From an uncultured Alphaproteobacteria bacterium (GTDB lineage: Bacteria; Pseudomonadota; Alphaproteobacteria; HIMB59; GCA-002718135), in NCBI GenBank assembly GCA_902593125.1, contig CACJGU010000005.1, forward strand, positions 1 to 64,000: a DNA stretch of 64,000 nt, written 5' to 3'. Below are positions 60,632-64,000 of the stretch, one piece after another. The position numbers and the translations under genes were made by a program. How positions within the stretch are numbered: the first letter of the stretch is position 1; every line of letters begins with the position of its first letter. The notes under the pieces were generated by a model. It saw only the letters and a program-made list of their open reading frames with translations. It did not search any database and was not told where the DNA came from.

Positions 60632-62079
60632 ATTCCGCCCATTGATATATATTTAATAATCAAATAATCATCTAAACCATACCTAGATCCTTCTCTACCC
60701 ATACCTGATTCTTTTACGCCTCCAAAAGGAACTTCAGCTATAGTCGGTAAACCATTGTTGATAGACACTATTCCATACTCAAGAGCTTCTGCAACCTTCC
60801 AAACCCTCCCAATGTCTCGGGAATAAAAATAAGAGGCAAGTCCATATGGAGTATCATTTGCCATTTTTATTACTTCATCATCATTTGAAAATTTATATAC
60901 AGGTGCTACTGGACCAAATGTTTCTTCAAATGTAATTTTTGCTTTAGTTGATACATTAGATAAAACTGTTGGTTGATAAAAGTTTCCTCCTAAAGGATGG
61001 ACATCTCCTCCTACTGCAATTTTAGCTCCTACATTTACTGCATCTTGAACATGGTCAATAACTTTCTCTAAAGATGATTGATCAATGAGCGGGCCAGATA
61101 CAATTCCTTCTTCTAAACCATTCCCAACTTTAATTTTTTTTACTTCATTAGTAAATTTTTCTAAAAAAATATCATACACACTCTCATGAGCAAAAATTCT
61201 ATTTGTACAAATACAAGTTTGCCCACTATTCCTAAACTTGCTTTGTAAAGCACCAGCTACAGCCTCATCAATATCAGCATCTTCAAAAACTATAAATGGT
61301 GCATGCCCACCTAATTCCATAGATATTTTTTTGACTGTTGATGCACTTTGTTCCATTAATATTTTTCCAACTTCTGTTGAGCCAGTAAATGAAATTTTTT
61401 TAACTTTTGGGTTTTTTGTTAATTCCATACCTATTTCTTTTGCTGAGCCAGTAATAATATTAAAAACACCATCTGGAAATCCAGCAATTTTAGCCAATTC
61501 TGCTACAGCTAAAGCTGAAAATGGTGTTTGACTTGCAGGTTTAACTACAGTTGTACATCCAACAGCCAAAGCAGCTGCACATTTTCTGGTTATCATGGAA
61601 TTTGGAAAATTCCACGGGGTTATGGCACCAACTACGCCAACGGGTTGTTTAATTATTACTATTCTTTTTCCTGGTCTAGGGTCTGGAATAATATCACCAT
61701 AAACTCGTTTAGCCTCTTCTGCATAAAATTCAATGTATGATGCACCCATTAAAATTTCACCTTTAGCTTCAGCAATAGGTTTACCTTGCTCAATTGTCAT
61801 AATTTTTGCAAGATCATCTACATTTTTAATTATAAGATCACTCCATTTTTTTAATATTAATGATCTTTCTTTTGCAGTTGTATTTTTCCAAGAATGAAAA
61901 GCATCATCAGCATCTTTGATTGCAGATTTTGTCTCTTCCCTAGAGAAGTTAGGCACTTTTCCTATAATCTCTAAAGTAGCTGGGTTGTTTACTTCTAAAG
62001 TTTTACCTGATGAACTCTCAATCCAGTTACCATTAACAAAACATTTTTCCCTAAAGAGTGATTTATTGTTTAATTCCAT
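60628..62079 (-). CDS. gabD: NAD(P)-dependent succinate-semialdehyde dehydrogenase
   Basis: An aldehyde dehydrogenase of 483 residues in the GabD group. The catalytic glutamate lies in MELGGHAPFIVFEDADID and the catalytic cysteine in RNSGQTCICTNRI. GAITPWNFPNSMITRK and FTGSTEVGKILM shape the cofactor site. The likely reaction is oxidation of succinate semialdehyde from GABA to succinate, but related semialdehydes are possible. It is divergent from the amidinotransferase gene with 42 bases between the genes. Confidence 0.88.
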   Translation of the reverse strand: MELNNKSLFREKCFVNGNWIESSSGKTLEVNNPATLEIIGKVPNFSREETKSAIKDADDAFHSWKNTTAKERSLILKKWSDLIIKNVDDLAKIMTIEQGKPIAEAKGEILMGASYIEFYAEEAKRVYGDIIPDPRPGKRIVIIKQPVGVVGAITPWNFPNSMITRKCAAALAVGCTTVVKPASQTPFSALAVAELAKIAGFPDGVFNIITGSAKEIGMELTKNPKVKKISFTGSTEVGKILMEQSASTVKKISMELGGHAPFIVFEDADIDEAVAGALQSKFRNSGQTCICTNRIFAHESVYDIFLEKFTNEVKKIKVGNGLEEGIVSGPLIDQSSLEKVIDHVQDAVNVGAKIAVGGDVHPLGGNFYQPTVLSNVSTKAKITFEETFGPVAPVYKFSNDDEVIKMANDTPYGLASYFYSRDIGRVWKVAEALEYGIVSINNGLPTIAEVPFGGVKESGMGREGSRYGLDDYLIIKYISMGGI

Positions 62080-62121
62080 AAGTGTTAATTATATTAGTTA
62101 ATTTAAATTAAGGATATAATA

Positions 62122-63225
62122 ATGACAATAGTAAATTCATGGAATGAATGGGATCCACTGAAACATGTTATTGTTGGAACAGTAGAAAATTCTAATGTGC
62201 CTCCAATGGAACCTGCTTTAGAGCCCAAAATAAGTAAGGATAGCGGTATGGTTGGATCTAACGGTCCTCGTAGCAAAGAGTCAATTGATAAAGCAAATAT
62301 CCAGCTTGATAATTTTATAAAAATTCTTGAGTCTTATAACATAAAGGTAGATCGACCAACTCCAATTGATTTTACAAAAGCAATTGAAACTCCAGATTGG
62401 CATAATGATGGTCAATTTGGGTCTATGCCACCAAGAGATGTAATTTTAACAGTAGGTAATGAAATGTTAGAAGCACCAATGTCTTATCGTTGTCGTTGGT
62501 TTGAATATCTTGCGTACAGGCCTTTACTCGAAAAATATTATGACGAAGATCCTAATATGCGGTGGGAGTCAGCACCAAAACCTCGTTTAACAGCAGCGAC
62601 TTATAAATCAAATTATTTACCAGAGGGTATTACAGAACAAGAAAGACATAAAAAAATTGAAGAAAGTGATATGATATTAACAGAGCAAGAACCTCTATTT
62701 GATGCCGCTGAAGTTTTACGATTTGGAAAAGATTTATTTTATCATAATAATTTTACATCTAACTTAAAAGGTTTGAATTGGCTTAAAAGACACTTTCCTA
62801 ACCATCGTGTCCATCAAATAAATCTTCCTGGAGAATTAATACCAACTCACATTGATGCATGTTTCACTCCTGTTAAACCAGGAGTTATAATTATTAATCC
62901 GAATAGAAAAATTTCAAATGCTCAAAGAAAAATTTTTGATGATAATAAATGGGAGATTCATGAAGCTGCACCTTCTGTACATAATACTCCGCCTCCAATG
63001 TGCTATTCTTCTATATGGCTATCAATGAATGTTTTAATACTTAATCCAAAAACAATTTGTGTTGAGGCTTCTGAGGAAAAAATGATTAAGCAAATGGAGG
63101 GTTTTGGTATGGACGTAATTCCTGTTCCTTTCAGAGACGCATACGCTTTTGGTGGAAGTCTTCATTGTGCAACTACAGATGTTTACAGAGAAGGAGACTG
63201 TGAAGATTATTTTCCTAATCAATAA
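62122..63225 (+). CDS. Glycine-amidinotransferase-like (arginine:amine amidinotransferase)
   Basis: A 367-residue protein of the arginine amidinotransferase family (animal AGAT, bacterial StrB, AmtA). It transfers the amidino group of arginine to an acceptor amine, releasing ornithine. Catalytic residues align as Asp194 (PLFDAAEVLRFG), His243 and Asp245 (PTHIDACF) and nucleophile Cys349 (GGSLHCATTDV). MPPRDVILTVGNEMLEAPMS is also very AGAT-like. The acceptor-site positions that are Asn300 and Met302 in human AGAT appear as Ile240 and Thr242, so the acceptor may not be glycine. The stop overlaps the next gene by one base. Confidence 0.88.
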   Translation: MTIVNSWNEWDPLKHVIVGTVENSNVPPMEPALEPKISKDSGMVGSNGPRSKESIDKANIQLDNFIKILESYNIKVDRPTPIDFTKAIETPDWHNDGQFGSMPPRDVILTVGNEMLEAPMSYRCRWFEYLAYRPLLEKYYDEDPNMRWESAPKPRLTAATYKSNYLPEGITEQERHKKIEESDMILTEQEPLFDAAEVLRFGKDLFYHNNFTSNLKGLNWLKRHFPNHRVHQINLPGELIPTHIDACFTPVKPGVIIINPNRKISNAQRKIFDDNKWEIHEAAPSVHNTPPPMCYSSIWLSMNVLILNPKTICVEASEEKMIKQMEGFGMDVIPVPFRDAYAFGGSLHCATTDVYREGDCEDYFPNQ

Positions 63226-63980
63226 TGAATAATTTTAATCAAAATAACTATAAAGCTGATTTAAAAGAAATCAACCTCAGTAAAGTAGGTGTTATAACTT
63301 TGTCAACTGATTTAACGATTGAACAAGATTATAGAAAAGTATGTTATAATTTACCTATAGATATTTTCTTTAATAGAATTCCTTTTTTGAATCCCCTCAC
63401 TCATGAAAATTATATCAAGATGGCAGATCATATTTTTGAAACAACAAATCAAATATTACCTAATGAGAAAGTTGATGTAGTAGCATATGGATGTACCTCT
63501 GGCACAATTGAAATAGGAGAAAAGAGAATTAAGTCTGAAATACATAAGTCTAAAGAAGATGCTTTGATAACTACGCCAATTACTGCAGCAATCAAGGCAT
63601 TTAAATTATCAAATTTCAAAAAAATTGCTGTTCTCACTCCCTATCCTAAAGAGGTTAATGTCAAAGTATATGAGTATCTAATTAAGCACGGGTTTGATAT
63701 TAAATCCTTTAGTTCATTTAATTTGAATTATGACTCTGAAATTGCAAAAGTTACACCAGATAGCTTAGTGCAAACAATTTCATCTATAGATTTAACGGAC
63801 ATTGATTGTTTGTTTGTTTCCTGTACAGCTTTAAAAATTTTAGATTTAATTGAAGATATAGAAGAAAATTTGAAAACAACCATTATCTCAAGTAATCAGG
63901 CTATTATATGGGACTCTTTACGTTTATCAAAAATAAATAATAAAATTGATGGTTTTGGCAAACTTTTTAAACTACATTGA
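63225..63980 (+). CDS. Asp/Glu racemase superfamily protein (maleate isomerase/EutA-like)
   Basis: A 251-residue protein of the aspartate/glutamate racemase superfamily, closest by eye to the maleate isomerase, arylmalonate decarboxylase and ectoine-utilisation EutA branch. Two catalytic-type cysteines are present: Cys90 (VAYGCTSGT) and Cys200 (LFVSCTALK), fitting an isomerase or racemase rather than a one-cysteine decarboxylase. It overlaps the amidinotransferase gene by one base, so both are expected to serve one pathway. The substrate is unknown. The remaining 20 bases of the window hold no feature. Confidence 0.82.
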   Translation: MNNFNQNNYKADLKEINLSKVGVITLSTDLTIEQDYRKVCYNLPIDIFFNRIPFLNPLTHENYIKMADHIFETTNQILPNEKVDVVAYGCTSGTIEIGEKRIKSEIHKSKEDALITTPITAAIKAFKLSNFKKIAVLTPYPKEVNVKVYEYLIKHGFDIKSFSSFNLNYDSEIAKVTPDSLVQTISSIDLTDIDCLFVSCTALKILDLIEDIEENLKTTIISSNQAIIWDSLRLSKINNKIDGFGKLFKLH

Positions 63981-64000
63981 TTTAGGTTCAAATTGATTAC

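Overview
The window is a gene-dense, strongly AT-rich stretch of chromosome. It carries 83 protein genes and five tRNA genes, with no insertion sequence, prophage, CRISPR array or rRNA gene that I can see. Protein features point to an alphaproteobacterium: RpoH of the alphaproteobacterial type, the plant/proteobacterial type GshA, a TIGR02186 (Alph_Pro_TM) membrane protein, and the tRNA-Tyr/tRNA-Gly/tuf/tRNA-Trp/secE/nusG order. Short proteins, almost no intergenic DNA and overlapping gene ends suggest a streamlined marine lineage such as SAR11 or HIMB59/AEGEAN-169. That placement is inference; I ran no database search.

Layout. 1-8 kb: housekeeping genes (purA entering from the left edge, rpoH, rluD, a small membrane protein, xseB, tlyA, aroC, fabI, pdxH, a stand-alone nucleotidyltransferase, pyrE). 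8-23.4 kb: a molybdenum/tungsten and sulfur region. It holds a universal stress protein, a TIGR02186 membrane protein, a cytoplasmic SoeABC-type sulfite dehydrogenase, a TauE/SafE exporter, mobA, fdhD, a TupB-like permease, mobB, moeA, a TusA-like protein, and a two-subunit NAD-linked formate dehydrogenase followed by a tiny lipoprotein. 23.5-53.4 kb: the translation and transcription super-cluster, running from the tRNA/tuf region through secE-nusG, rplKAJL, rpoBC, rpsL-rpsG-fusA, S10-spc, secY-adk and rpsM-rpsK-rpoA-rplQ. 53.4-64 kb: crcB, rluC, lipB, tRNA-Leu, mgtE, gshA-gshB, bioY, a ROK sugar kinase, a succinate-semialdehyde dehydrogenase, a glycine-amidinotransferase-like enzyme and an Asp/Glu-racemase-superfamily protein.

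How the genes work together. The 8-23 kb region reads as a lithoheterotrophic energy module. Sulfite and formate are oxidised by two bis-MGD enzymes, and the metal-cofactor genes that serve them (mobA, mobB, moeA, fdhD, an oxyanion permease) lie between the two operons. The right-hand end suggests a small nitrogen/amino-acid pathway around an arginine:X amidinotransferase that continues beyond the window.

Nothing here is clearly a wholly new system. The best leads are the amidinotransferase/racemase pair, a formate dehydrogenase alpha subunit lacking the His-Cys iron-sulfur ligands, an orphan tungstate-type permease, the TIGR02186 protein overlapping soeC, and a genome-compaction pattern in which every convergent protein-coding pair overlaps at its stop codons. 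No gene-free stretch exceeds 300 bases.
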